From: Saprospirales bacterium
Lineage (GTDB): Bacteria > Bacteroidota > Bacteroidia > Chitinophagales > Saprospiraceae
Length of the DNA stretch: 64,000 bases
Assembly: GCA_016711045.1 (NCBI GenBank)
Contig: JADJTT010000006.1
Coordinates: forward strand, 248,001-312,000
Reading direction: 5' to 3'
The position numbers and the translations under genes are program-made. The number at the start of each line of letters is the position of its first letter. The stretch's first letter is position 1. Below are positions 24,186 through 32,287 of the stretch, one piece after another. Below the pieces are notes generated by a model. The model did no database searches and was not told the DNA's origin. It saw only the letters and a list, made by a program, of their open reading frames with translations.

Positions 24186-26186
24186 TTAGAATGTAACCAC
24201 TACCGACTCCCCCTCCGAAATAACTTGCCTGAATAGCGGTTTCCCTTCCTCAGCAAGAATAAGCACCTCTAACTTACCACCTTCCCTGCTCACCTGGATA
24301 TCAAAGCTCGCCCCAAAGGCCTGGACTTTTTCCAATGCCATTTCATTCCATCCTTTGGGCAATCTGGGCGTAAGCCTGAATTGATTAAACCCCGTCGGGT
24401 TGATCCCAAAGAGCCCTTCTGTGATCACCCGGCAATACAGGGCGCTCTCGGCAGAGAGGTGTGCCATGTCGCCTTCGGGATAGGCCTCTACCACATAGGG
24501 GACGCGATCGCCGAGCAAGCGTTTTTTTGAAAAGACCAACAGTTTTTCCAGCGACCTTTCAGTCTCTCCGGCAATGAACGTGCCGCGCAATGCATAGAGC
24601 GTGCCCCGGTCCCAGAAGATCTTCGAGATCTCGGGGTTGTCGGAGTTCTTTTCTACGTTGACCCCGTTTTCGGTCCATAGCCTGTCAAACAGCGCTTCAA
24701 TGGTGGCGTCTTTTCTATTGGGAATGCCGACCACCAGGGGCAGGCATATCCAGTGTCGAAGGTGTTGATGTTCCTTGAAATATTTGTAGGTGTCCAGGCC
24801 TTCTACATGAGCGCCGAAATAGGTCTCAATGGCCTGCCCCAGCGCTTGTTTTCGGGCCTTTAGCTCTTTGATCTCTGCATCGGGTCTGCCCAATGCAGTG
24901 TAGTAGGGGATAGCCAGGTCCAGAGCGCCATAATACAGGGAAGAAGTCGAAAGGTTGGCACTGCCCGTTTCGATCCGCCCTTCCATTTCATCCGTATCGG
25001 AAAGGACCACGCCTTCTGCATTCAGTTTTTTGTGGTTGTAGGTAAGGCACCATTCCACCATGGGAAAATATTCCTCGCCAATGGCCCGATCTCCGAGTGC
25101 CAGGAGGTAATGCAATCCGCCAAAGGCGAGCATGGCTGCATCTCCTCTGTCTCCCCCGCAGCAAGGGATCTGCCCGTCCATTTCAAATGAAGACCAGAGG
25201 TTTTTATTGTGGTTCGGAATTTCCTGCATTTGTGCGTAAAACTTCTTGTAGGCATTCAGCGCCGCAATATTCCCTTCCCGATAGCCCAGGTAGGGAAAAA
25301 ATGGTCCGGAATACTCTCCCTGGTCATTGGCCCAAACACCAACGTAGTATCGTCCGCCGCCGGGCGAATGGACGAGCCCCATGCTGGAGTCGAAGATGTT
25401 TTCGGCTGCCCTGATCTTTGAAAAAGCGAACAAGGTATTAAGGACAGGCTCAGGGGTCTTTAGCACGAGTTTCGATTGCACTTCATCCAGGAATGCATTC
25501 CGCAATGCCAACTCATCCTGGACGACGAGTTCCTCTTCTCCTGATCTATGGGCTGAATAGTGAATGCGGAAGGTATATCGTTCATTGGGTTGCAGTCGTA
25601 CCAGTTGATCTGCATCGCTGGTCACTTTCCGGGTGTACACACCAGATACGCCATAATCTTCTTTCTCGTTGGAGACATTTCCTATCTGAATGACCTTGGT
25701 GGAATCGGTCGCGTTTGCGATCGTCCATTGCTCTACAAATAACCGTTGGGTGCTAGAGGGGTAGAAGATCCGCTCTATAGAAATTCCGCTTTTCGAGGGG
25801 GCATACTTGAATACCAGGGTACCATTGATGACTATTTCGGCCACTTTCCCGGGCACCAATTTCCTGTCGTCTACATAAATGGAGGGAAGGATTGCGTCTT
25901 CCAACGTCTCTTTCAAATAAGCTCTATAAACGGCCCACCTGTTGGCGGTGTCATCCGTATATCTTCTCAATTGGGGGAACAGAAGCTCCCGCTCTACGGA
26001 CAACACGCCGGTGCTGTCGATATCGTAATAAATGATTCCGGCGACTTTTCTGCCCGTTATTTCAATATTGTCGCGGTAGGAGAGGGGGTTCTTTTTGGAA
26101 ATGGTGTGGCTGTCGATTATCGTCCAATCCTGTGCGAAAGAAAATTGGACGAGGCTTAGCAACAGGAGGATAAGCAGGTGTCTCAT
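24186..26186 (-). CDS. Secreted six-hairpin (alpha/alpha)6 glycosidase-like protein
   Basis: The 666-residue protein has a signal peptide (MRHLLILLLLSLVQFSFAQ) and an N-terminal beta-sandwich region to about residue 250. A helical-repeat domain follows, with segments typical of six-hairpin glycosidases (RYYVGVWANDQGEYSGPFF, IPCCGGDRGDAAMLAFGG, VVLSDTDEMEGRIETG, WDRGTLYALRG). A small C-terminal beta domain resembles GH78/GH95-like ends (LTPRLPKGWNEM). Acidic residues in WANDQGEY and DTDEMEGR are candidate catalytic residues. The CAZy family and substrate are not assigned. It lies 75 bp downstream of the GH2 gene on the same strand, and the two probably act on the same glycan. Confidence 0.65.
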   Translation of the reverse strand: MRHLLILLLLSLVQFSFAQDWTIIDSHTISKKNPLSYRDNIEITGRKVAGIIYYDIDSTGVLSVERELLFPQLRRYTDDTANRWAVYRAYLKETLEDAILPSIYVDDRKLVPGKVAEIVINGTLVFKYAPSKSGISIERIFYPSSTQRLFVEQWTIANATDSTKVIQIGNVSNEKEDYGVSGVYTRKVTSDADQLVRLQPNERYTFRIHYSAHRSGEEELVVQDELALRNAFLDEVQSKLVLKTPEPVLNTLFAFSKIRAAENIFDSSMGLVHSPGGGRYYVGVWANDQGEYSGPFFPYLGYREGNIAALNAYKKFYAQMQEIPNHNKNLWSSFEMDGQIPCCGGDRGDAAMLAFGGLHYLLALGDRAIGEEYFPMVEWCLTYNHKKLNAEGVVLSDTDEMEGRIETGSANLSTSSLYYGALDLAIPYYTALGRPDAEIKELKARKQALGQAIETYFGAHVEGLDTYKYFKEHQHLRHWICLPLVVGIPNRKDATIEALFDRLWTENGVNVEKNSDNPEISKIFWDRGTLYALRGTFIAGETERSLEKLLVFSKKRLLGDRVPYVVEAYPEGDMAHLSAESALYCRVITEGLFGINPTGFNQFRLTPRLPKGWNEMALEKVQAFGASFDIQVSREGGKLEVLILAEEGKPLFRQVISEGESVVVTF

Positions 26187-26261
26187 GTGGCAATGATTTT
26201 GTGGTGTGCCAATGAGTCTAAAGGTACCGAAAGTATACTACACATTTTTTGACAGGCGTGC

Positions 26262-28097
26262 TTAATTCCTGACTTTCCTGCCTTCATAATACGCCTTCAA
26301 CACCCAAAAGGCCTTCTTCTTTTCCCCCATCTCCGAGATCAACCCTTTCCGGTTCCAGTGGTCCTGGATGCCGGGCAACACCCTTCTGGGCGATCGGAAA
26401 TCCATCAGGATCCAGGGGGATATGCCTTGCAGCTGGGGTATTTTATCCAGCATCTGCAGGGTTTCTTTGGACAGATTTTCCTGGTATTCCTCAGACCACC
26501 GGGTCAGGCTGTCGCCGTGAACGCCATACTTGGCCCCTGCCCCAAACTCCGAAATGATTACGGGTTTGTCCTGTGTGATCTTCCAGGTTATTTCCCGGCA
26601 CTTTTCAGGCAGGCCATCGTACCATCCGATGTATTCATTGAAACTGAGTATGTCTACTGTTTCGACAAAGGGGTCATCGATGGTTCTGACCGAGGGGTTG
26701 CCTTCATAGTCGCGTTGCTCCAATGCGGCGCTGATCAGCCTGGTGGGGTCCAGTTGGCGGGCATGCTGGGCGAGTTTGGTGAGGAATTGGTTTCGGGCAT
26801 CACTGGTAGGCGTCTCGTTGGCCATCGACCAGATGAGCACGGAGGCCCGGTTTTTATCCCGGGTTATGACTTCGGTCAACTGGTTTTCGGCGTTGAGGTA
26901 GGTGGCTTCATTGTCCCAGGAGATCGTCCAGTAGACCGGATTTTCTTCCCAAACCATGATCCCCAGCTGGTCTGCAAGCCGCACCATGTGTTCGTTGTGG
27001 GGATAATGGGCAAGGCGGACATAGTTGCATCCGAGTTCTTTTGCCCAGGTCAACAACTGCATGGCATCTTCTATGGAATGGACTCTGCCCCCGGAAAAAG
27101 GACGTTCTTCGTGTATGGAGATCCCTTTCAGGAAAACAGGCTCGTCATTGAGTAAAATGTGATGCCCTTCGGTTTTTAGCGTGCGAAAACCAATTTTATC
27201 CACCATCTTCTCCGCTTGAGCGGTCAGTTCGACCGTATACAAGTGTGGAGTGGAGGGAGACCAGTACTCCACATTCTTCAGCTTGATCTCTACCAGCGCC
27301 ACGCCTTCGCTAATGGTGATAAATTCCTGGTTAATATCGAGTTCGGGAATGGCGATACGAACGGTCTTTCCCCCGACTGCCCCGCCACTCAACTTCACAT
27401 AACCTGTCAGATGGTTTTTGTTTTCGGGATTTAACTGAATGAAATAATCCTGGATGAAAGTTGCAGGCGTCTCTATCAATTTCACATCCCTGGTAATGCC
27501 TCCGTAATTCCACCAGTCGGTATTCAGGGTGGGCACGCCTTCTTTCTTTCGCTTGTTGTCGACTTTTACGACCAGGAAGTTGTCTTTTTCCTGCAGTTGG
27601 TCTGTTACGTCAAAATTGAACGGGGTAAAGCCACCGATATGTGTGCCCAGTTTGACACCATTCAAATAGACGTCAGCCTGGTAGTTGACGGCGCCGAAGT
27701 AGAGGAAGACTCTATTGGTTTGATTGGTTTTGGAAAAATCAAATGCCGTTTTATACCATACCGTTCCTTCGTAATAGTACAGGTATGCACTTTGGGAGTT
27801 CCAATCGCCAGGCACGGTCAGGGTAGCTGACTGGTCGAAGTCATATTCGACCAGGTCTGTTTTATCCGCGGGCTTGGAGTTCAGAAAGAAAGCGCCTTTT
27901 CCCGGATATTCCTGCTGGTCAAAAGGCTCATAGCGGTAGTTATAAAAACCGTTTTCGTATGGGTCTACAATGTAGTTCCATTCCCCGTTCAGGCTTTGGA
28001 AAGGGCGGTTGTAGACGTTGCTCAAAAGGCTGTCCTGGGCAATCGAATACATCCAGCAGCTAGCGATGAACAGGATAAGGAAGGAGATTTTCTTCAT
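26262..28097 (-). CDS. Glycoside hydrolase family 2, probable beta-glucuronidase
   Basis: The 611-residue protein has a signal peptide (ending SIAQ) and the three GH2 modules. These are a jelly-roll sugar-binding domain (LTVPGDWNSQ, TVWYKTAFDF), an Ig-like domain, and a TIM barrel beginning at FLKGISIHEERP. The catalytic acid/base is Glu428 (WSMANETP), and the nucleophile is Glu517 (IISEFGAGA). WNRKGL near residue 578 carries the N-x-K pair that contacts the glucuronate carboxylate in known beta-glucuronidases, so that activity is favoured over beta-galactosidase. It is periplasmic or extracellular. It precedes the six-hairpin glycosidase gene, suggesting use of a uronic-acid-containing polysaccharide. 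No SusC/D pair is nearby. Confidence 0.87.
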   Translation of the reverse strand: MKKISFLILFIASCWMYSIAQDSLLSNVYNRPFQSLNGEWNYIVDPYENGFYNYRYEPFDQQEYPGKGAFFLNSKPADKTDLVEYDFDQSATLTVPGDWNSQSAYLYYYEGTVWYKTAFDFSKTNQTNRVFLYFGAVNYQADVYLNGVKLGTHIGGFTPFNFDVTDQLQEKDNFLVVKVDNKRKKEGVPTLNTDWWNYGGITRDVKLIETPATFIQDYFIQLNPENKNHLTGYVKLSGGAVGGKTVRIAIPELDINQEFITISEGVALVEIKLKNVEYWSPSTPHLYTVELTAQAEKMVDKIGFRTLKTEGHHILLNDEPVFLKGISIHEERPFSGGRVHSIEDAMQLLTWAKELGCNYVRLAHYPHNEHMVRLADQLGIMVWEENPVYWTISWDNEATYLNAENQLTEVITRDKNRASVLIWSMANETPTSDARNQFLTKLAQHARQLDPTRLISAALEQRDYEGNPSVRTIDDPFVETVDILSFNEYIGWYDGLPEKCREITWKITQDKPVIISEFGAGAKYGVHGDSLTRWSEEYQENLSKETLQMLDKIPQLQGISPWILMDFRSPRRVLPGIQDHWNRKGLISEMGEKKKAFWVLKAYYEGRKVRN

Positions 28098-28207
28098 GCG
28101 ATCAATTTTTTACTACCAGATTGCCGGCTGCCAGGTTCTTTCCCCCGAACAAAAATTCCATTCCGTTGTTTCAATCCTTTGTCCCCGGGCACATCAGATT
28201 AAGCAAA

Positions 28208-28549
28208 ATGAACCCCAAAGTTACACATATGCAGATCAAAACCAGGAAGGCTCCCCTATGGGCCGGCTTTCTCCTGCTCCTGCTCGTGAGTATGTCGTCT
28301 GGGGTCTTACCGAAGTACCCGGATCGCTTTTCCTCCGAACCAATGGAACTTGCCGAAAACGGGGAAAACGATACCGATTTTGAGAAAAAAGGAGAAAAAA
28401 AATATAGCGAGACGGATGACTACCTGAAAGTGGTATTCGATCACTCGCTTTGGCGCGCGGAAGAAGTGCCAGGTCTTTTCGCTGTTTCTGTTTATGTCGA
28501 ATATAATTTTTATATCGATATTCTCACCCCACCTCCCGAGCAGGGCTAA
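28208..28549 (+). CDS. Hypothetical small secreted or membrane-anchored protein
   Basis: The 113-residue product begins MNPKVTHMQIKTRKAPLWAG. It has a hydrophobic signal or anchor (LLLLLVSMSSGVL), then a very acidic, lysine-rich linker (ENGENDTDFEKKGEKKYSE). It ends with a segment of alternating hydrophobic residues (VYVEYNFYIDILTPPPEQG). I do not recognise a family. An internal Met (MQIKT) at 28229 is an alternative start. It is divergent from the GH2 gene and precedes the SulP gene, separated from it by a cluster of hairpins. Its compositional bias is like other small Bacteroidota surface proteins. Confidence 0.45.
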   Translation: MNPKVTHMQIKTRKAPLWAGFLLLLLVSMSSGVLPKYPDRFSSEPMELAENGENDTDFEKKGEKKYSETDDYLKVVFDHSLWRAEEVPGLFAVSVYVEYNFYIDILTPPPEQG

Positions 28550-28593
28550 AACCTGTATGTAGAGATGACCTCTACGGTTTCACCGTGAAAACT

Positions 28594-28638
28594 AATAGTT
28601 GAATGAGGTGCGCCGCCGGCGCACCTCATTCAACTATT
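28594..28638. repeat. 45-bp near-perfect palindrome upstream of sulP
   Basis: Two 22-bp perfect arms (28594-28615 and 28617-28638) surround a single C. The apex is GC-only (GCGCCG C CGGCGC) and the outer arms are AT-richer. Two smaller hairpins precede it: GTAGAG/CTCTAC at 28559-28575 and TTTCAC/GTGAAA at 28578-28590. No T-run follows. It lies 98 bp before the sulP start. Confidence 0.85.
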
Positions 28639-28736
28639 GGCGGTATTTCCCAATTATTAGAGAACGACAAAACCAGCATGTGTGTGGAAGGCAGCTGAAG
28701 CTGATTTGGTCCATGCCGGGCAAAACGATCATTTAC

Positions 28737-30371
28737 ATGAATAGTCAAAAAAATAACGGGTTCTTTTCGAACCTTCGATACGATTTTCCGGCCAGTATGG
28801 TCGTGTTTTTGGTGGCAGTTCCCCTTTGCCTGGGCATTGCGCTGGCCTCCGGCGCCCCACTCTTCTCCGGAGTCATTGCAGGCATGGTGGGAGGACTTGT
28901 GGTAGCCTTGCTGAGTGGTTCTTCACTAGGTGTGAGCGGGCCGGCAGCCGGGCTTGCGGTCATTGTGCTTTCCTCCATACAGGAATTAGGCACGTTTGAA
29001 GTATTCCTTTTTGCGGTCGTTATAGCCGGAGTTATTCAGTTGATATTAGGGATAATGAAGGCCGGGGTGATCGGTTATTACTTCCCTTCCGCAGTGATCA
29101 AGGGAATGTTGTCGGGGATTGGAATCATTATCATCCTCAAGCAGATACCCCATGCGTTTGGGTACGACAAAGACCCTGAAGGCGATTTTGCTTTTTTTCA
29201 ACAGGATGGTCAAAACACGTTTAGTGAATTGACCAATATGTTCAATTACATCAGTCCCGGAGCGATAATTATTACCCTGGTTTCCCTGGCTATCCTGATC
29301 CTGTGGGAGCGACCATTTATGAAAAAAATAAGTGCGCTGAAGGTGATCCAGGGGCCTCTGGTTGCTGTCATTGCCGGGATCGGATTGAATATGGCCTTTA
29401 GCACTACACAGGGGTTTTCTCTGCGGGTAGATCAGGTAGTGAATATTCCGGTGCCTGAAACCCTGGCCGGATTTTTTGGTCAGTTCACTTTCCCGGATTT
29501 TAGTCAATGGGCCAACTCGCAGGTGTATGTCATTGCCTTAACGATTGCGGTGGTCGCTAGCCTGGAAACCTTACTCTCTGTCGAAGCCACGGATAAGCTT
29601 GATCCGCAAAAACGGGTAACCCCTACCAACCGCGAATTAATGGCGCAAGGCGCCGGTAATATGATCTCGGGATTGATCGGCGGGCTGCCGGTCACGCAGG
29701 TGATCGTGCGGAGTTCGGCCAATATCCAATCGGGCGGGCGAACGAAAGCGGCAGCCTTTATTCACGGTCTATTGTTGTTGGGGAGCGCCATGGCCATTCC
29801 TCATGTATTGAACATGATCCCGTTGGCGAGCCTGGCAGCTATCCTGCTCGTGGTGGGATACAAACTGGCAAAACCTTCTCTGGTGAAGGAGATGTTTGGA
29901 AAGGGCAAGTCACAGTTCATCCCGTTTGTGGTAACTATTGTGGGAATTGTATTCACCGACCTGCTCATCGGTATTGCGATGGGTATGGTGGTGGCTATTA
30001 TGCATATTCTTTGGAACAACTACAAGATCCCCTTTCATTTCGACCCTGATAATTACGTAAAAGGGGAACCGATACGAATCCAATTTTCGGAGGATGTAAG
30101 TTTCCTGAACAAAGCCAGCATCCTGCAAACGCTGAACCATATGCCGGACAATTCGCACGTGATCATCGATACGTCGAAAACAAAAAACCTGCACCCCGAT
30201 GTGCAGGAAATTATTGATGATTTCAAGCAGAATGCGACAACCCGCGATATTACGGTGGAGATTGAAGGCGGATCTGGAAGGAACCGCCAAAACCCGGTGG
30301 AACAGTTTGGGCAGGCGGTACTTGATCAACCTGTGTCTAAGAAAAAGAAGAAACCGGTAAGTTTTCTTTAA
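28737..30371 (+). CDS. SulP family inorganic anion transporter with STAS domain
   Basis: This inner-membrane anion transporter of the SulP/SLC26 family carries sulfate, bicarbonate or a related anion. The ATG at 28737 (MNSQKNNGFF) is chosen because the family begins just before the first helix (FPASMVVFLVAVPLCLGIAL). About 12-14 membrane segments follow, with signature stretches GVSGPAAGLAV, SVEATDKLDPQKR and GLIGGLPVTQVIVRSSANI. A short STAS-type cytoplasmic domain (IQFSEDVSFLNKASILQTL) ends the protein, which has 544 residues. The sequence resembles the BicA/bicarbonate-like group common in marine bacteria, but no carbonic anhydrase gene is adjacent, so the substrate is open. It converges on the desaturase gene. 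Confidence 0.92.
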   Translation: MNSQKNNGFFSNLRYDFPASMVVFLVAVPLCLGIALASGAPLFSGVIAGMVGGLVVALLSGSSLGVSGPAAGLAVIVLSSIQELGTFEVFLFAVVIAGVIQLILGIMKAGVIGYYFPSAVIKGMLSGIGIIIILKQIPHAFGYDKDPEGDFAFFQQDGQNTFSELTNMFNYISPGAIIITLVSLAILILWERPFMKKISALKVIQGPLVAVIAGIGLNMAFSTTQGFSLRVDQVVNIPVPETLAGFFGQFTFPDFSQWANSQVYVIALTIAVVASLETLLSVEATDKLDPQKRVTPTNRELMAQGAGNMISGLIGGLPVTQVIVRSSANIQSGGRTKAAAFIHGLLLLGSAMAIPHVLNMIPLASLAAILLVVGYKLAKPSLVKEMFGKGKSQFIPFVVTIVGIVFTDLLIGIAMGMVVAIMHILWNNYKIPFHFDPDNYVKGEPIRIQFSEDVSFLNKASILQTLNHMPDNSHVIIDTSKTKNLHPDVQEIIDDFKQNATTRDITVEIEGGSGRNRQNPVEQFGQAVLDQPVSKKKKKPVSFL

Positions 30372-30372
30372 T

Positions 30373-30417
30373 AAACAATCAAAGTCGGCCGCTATTGGCG
30401 GCCGACTTTGATTGTTT
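30373..30417. repeat. Long palindrome between convergent sulP and desaturase genes
   Basis: Perfect 20-bp arms (30373-30392 and 30398-30417) flank TATTG. The left arm starts two bases after the sulP stop codon. It may end transcription from either side, but there is no T-run. A nearby GTTACGCAT (30424-30432) also occurs at the right end of the element at 2562-2672. Confidence 0.85.
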
Positions 30418-30477
30418 GCTGATGTTACGCATTGTTTACTTTTAAAAATGCTAATTAAGCACTGGTGCGTATCTTGT

Positions 30478-31197
30478 TTACATTCGAATGATCCGCAATT
30501 TGGCAAATAGCCGGATGATGGGGTACACGGGGTCAATCTCGAACCACCTGACGCCGAAGTTGGGTCTGCTACTATACTTATGGTGGTTGTTGTGATAACT
30601 TTCACCCAGCATCAGAAAATCAACGGGGAGCAGGTTTTTGGAAGTATCTTCCATTTTGAAGTTGACATAGCCATAACGGTGCGCAAACCAATTGATGATA
30701 GCGCCGTGTAACGGGCCCATTACAAAATGTACGGGCAAAAACAGGAACATCCACCATTGGGTAGCGAAGAGGATATAAAATGTAGTATAAAATAGCATCC
30801 AGAAGATCCTTGCCCCCCAACTGTTGGCAAATTTTTCAAATGCCAGCCATTCCGGCACGCCCTTTTTAAATCGTTCCTCTACCTGGGTTTTGCCCCGGTA
30901 GATGTCCGTTAAAATAACCTTGGTGCGCCACATCATGACGAACAGGTTTTTATCATAAGTGGGAGAATGAGGATCCATCTCCGTATCCGTGTATGCATGA
31001 TGCATTCGATGCAAGATCCCGTATGCATAAGGGCTTAAATAAGAGGTGCCTTGCACGATAAAGGAGAATACAAAAAATACTTTTTCCCATACCTTCGACA
31101 TGTCAAACATCTTATGGGCTGCGTACCGGTGGTGGAAAAAGGTTTGGGAAAATAAGGAAAGGTACCAATGGGTAACTATGAAAATGAATATCGCCAT
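30478..31197 (-). CDS. Acyl-CoA/fatty acid desaturase
   Basis: This membrane di-iron desaturase introduces a double bond in fatty acyl chains. Three histidine boxes are visible: HHRYAAH, HRMHHAY and HNNHH. The hydrophobic segments are arranged as in delta-9-type enzymes (MAIFIFIVTHWYLSLFSQTF at the start and FLFLPVHFVMGPLHG later). The 239-residue form starting at 31197 matches the compact Bacteroidota desaturases. A longer open frame upstream to 31374 gives a charged stretch without family support. The gene is monocistronic and convergent with sulP. Confidence 0.92.
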   Translation of the reverse strand: MAIFIFIVTHWYLSLFSQTFFHHRYAAHKMFDMSKVWEKVFFVFSFIVQGTSYLSPYAYGILHRMHHAYTDTEMDPHSPTYDKNLFVMMWRTKVILTDIYRGKTQVEERFKKGVPEWLAFEKFANSWGARIFWMLFYTTFYILFATQWWMFLFLPVHFVMGPLHGAIINWFAHRYGYVNFKMEDTSKNLLPVDFLMLGESYHNNHHKYSSRPNFGVRWFEIDPVYPIIRLFAKLRIIRM

Positions 31198-31400
31198 AAT
31201 TCGGATAGATTTTTCTGGATGAAAGATGTGAATATTGAGGGGGTCTCTATGACCGTCCCAATATACGCAATAATCTTTTGACACTAAGACCCTGCGTGTC
31301 GACCCTATCCCGGATTTGGGGGTAAAACCTTTATAAAAGTTTTCAAACGGCCAATACGACTCCATGAAAATCAACTTTAGAAACTATCGGGTTTTAAATA

Positions 31401-31439
31401 AAAAAGGGGAAGCAAGAGCCTTCTCGCTTCCCCTTTTTT
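31401..31439 (-). terminator. Rho-independent terminator after lolA-like gene
   Basis: The stem AAAAAGGGGAAGC (31401-31413) pairs with GCTTCCCCTTTTT (31426-31438). On the minus strand it lies just past the LolA-like stop codon and ends in a T-run, so it terminates that gene upstream of the desaturase promoter. Confidence 0.85.
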
Positions 31440-31455
31440 ATTTCTCCCTGATCAT

Positions 31456-32145
31456 TTAATCAATCCGCAAATCCTCCAAATAGCAATCCGGACAGTCGGC
31501 CTTGTTCCAAACGAAGGTAGAAGCAGGATAGGTCGCATTGCTCTTAAAGGTGCTGACCGATAGCGTATACCGCGACCCGTCTTTTGCAAAAGCCTTGATG
31601 CGCATGATCTGGGATGTGCCTTTCTCCACACTCAGGCGCATTTTGGAATACTCGGAAGCAGCGTCCAGTGGCTTAAATTCAATGTCCTGAACGATTTTCC
31701 CACCCTCGGCATATTCATTCGACAGCACATAGACAAAATCTTCCCGCTCGTAAATGCGGAGCAGGTCCATAGGCGATAGGAACCCGCTATCCTCATCCTC
31801 TTCGAAGTTGTTGATCTGTACTTCCTTGTTGTTTTTCAGGTAGAGCCAGATGGATTTTCCGTCGCAGAGGAGATGTTGGGATGGCAATTCGAGCCGGTAC
31901 TGTACGCCTTGCTGAATCAATTTACCCGGTTGCTCCTCGACAGGCTGGTTGGGAAGCTCGATGCTGAGTGTGAAAGCGGCCTCAACCGATTTGTAGGCTT
32001 CGTACTTGACTTTTACTTTTTCCAATATAGCTTTGGCTGCGGGGTCAGAATCACCGGCCTTGGAATATTGATTGGTAGTGGGCTGGGCAAGGGCAGCGGC
32101 TGCAAAGAGTCCCAGGCACGTAGTGAATAGCATCGATTTAAGCAT
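31456..32145 (-). CDS. Outer-membrane lipoprotein carrier LolA-like protein
   Basis: LolA-family proteins carry lipoproteins across the periplasm. The 229-residue product has a signal peptide (MLKSMLFTTCLGLFAAAALA). The half-barrel pattern follows: AILEKVKVKYEAYKSVEAAF, QYRLELPSQHLLCDGKSIWL, LLRIYEREDFVYV, SQIMRIKAFAKDGSRYTL. This fits the Bacteroidota LolA-like group. A C-terminal CPDC pair (NKADCPDCYLED) is unusual and could form a disulfide. The ATG at 32145 is supported by the signal peptide. It is divergent from the ABC exporter gene and has its own terminator. Function as the main LolA is likely but not certain. Confidence 0.8.
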   Translation of the reverse strand: MLKSMLFTTCLGLFAAAALAQPTTNQYSKAGDSDPAAKAILEKVKVKYEAYKSVEAAFTLSIELPNQPVEEQPGKLIQQGVQYRLELPSQHLLCDGKSIWLYLKNNKEVQINNFEEDEDSGFLSPMDLLRIYEREDFVYVLSNEYAEGGKIVQDIEFKPLDAASEYSKMRLSVEKGTSQIMRIKAFAKDGSRYTLSVSTFKSNATYPASTFVWNKADCPDCYLEDLRID

Positions 32146-32287
32146 AGTCGTGGTGTTTTGTCGATTATGAACGCTTTCCAACTGCAAATATTGAAAAAGG
32201 AACAGTAAGGCGTCGTTAAAGTTTGTTAAGAGGATGAGTGCTTTCTGGCAGGGTTTTCCTATTTTTTCTGTCTATTTCTTTTTGACT

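Noticed and set aside
31198..31374. Upstream start for the desaturase
   Set aside because: The extension is charged and non-family. The compact Bacteroidota desaturases start at the first hydrophobic helix.
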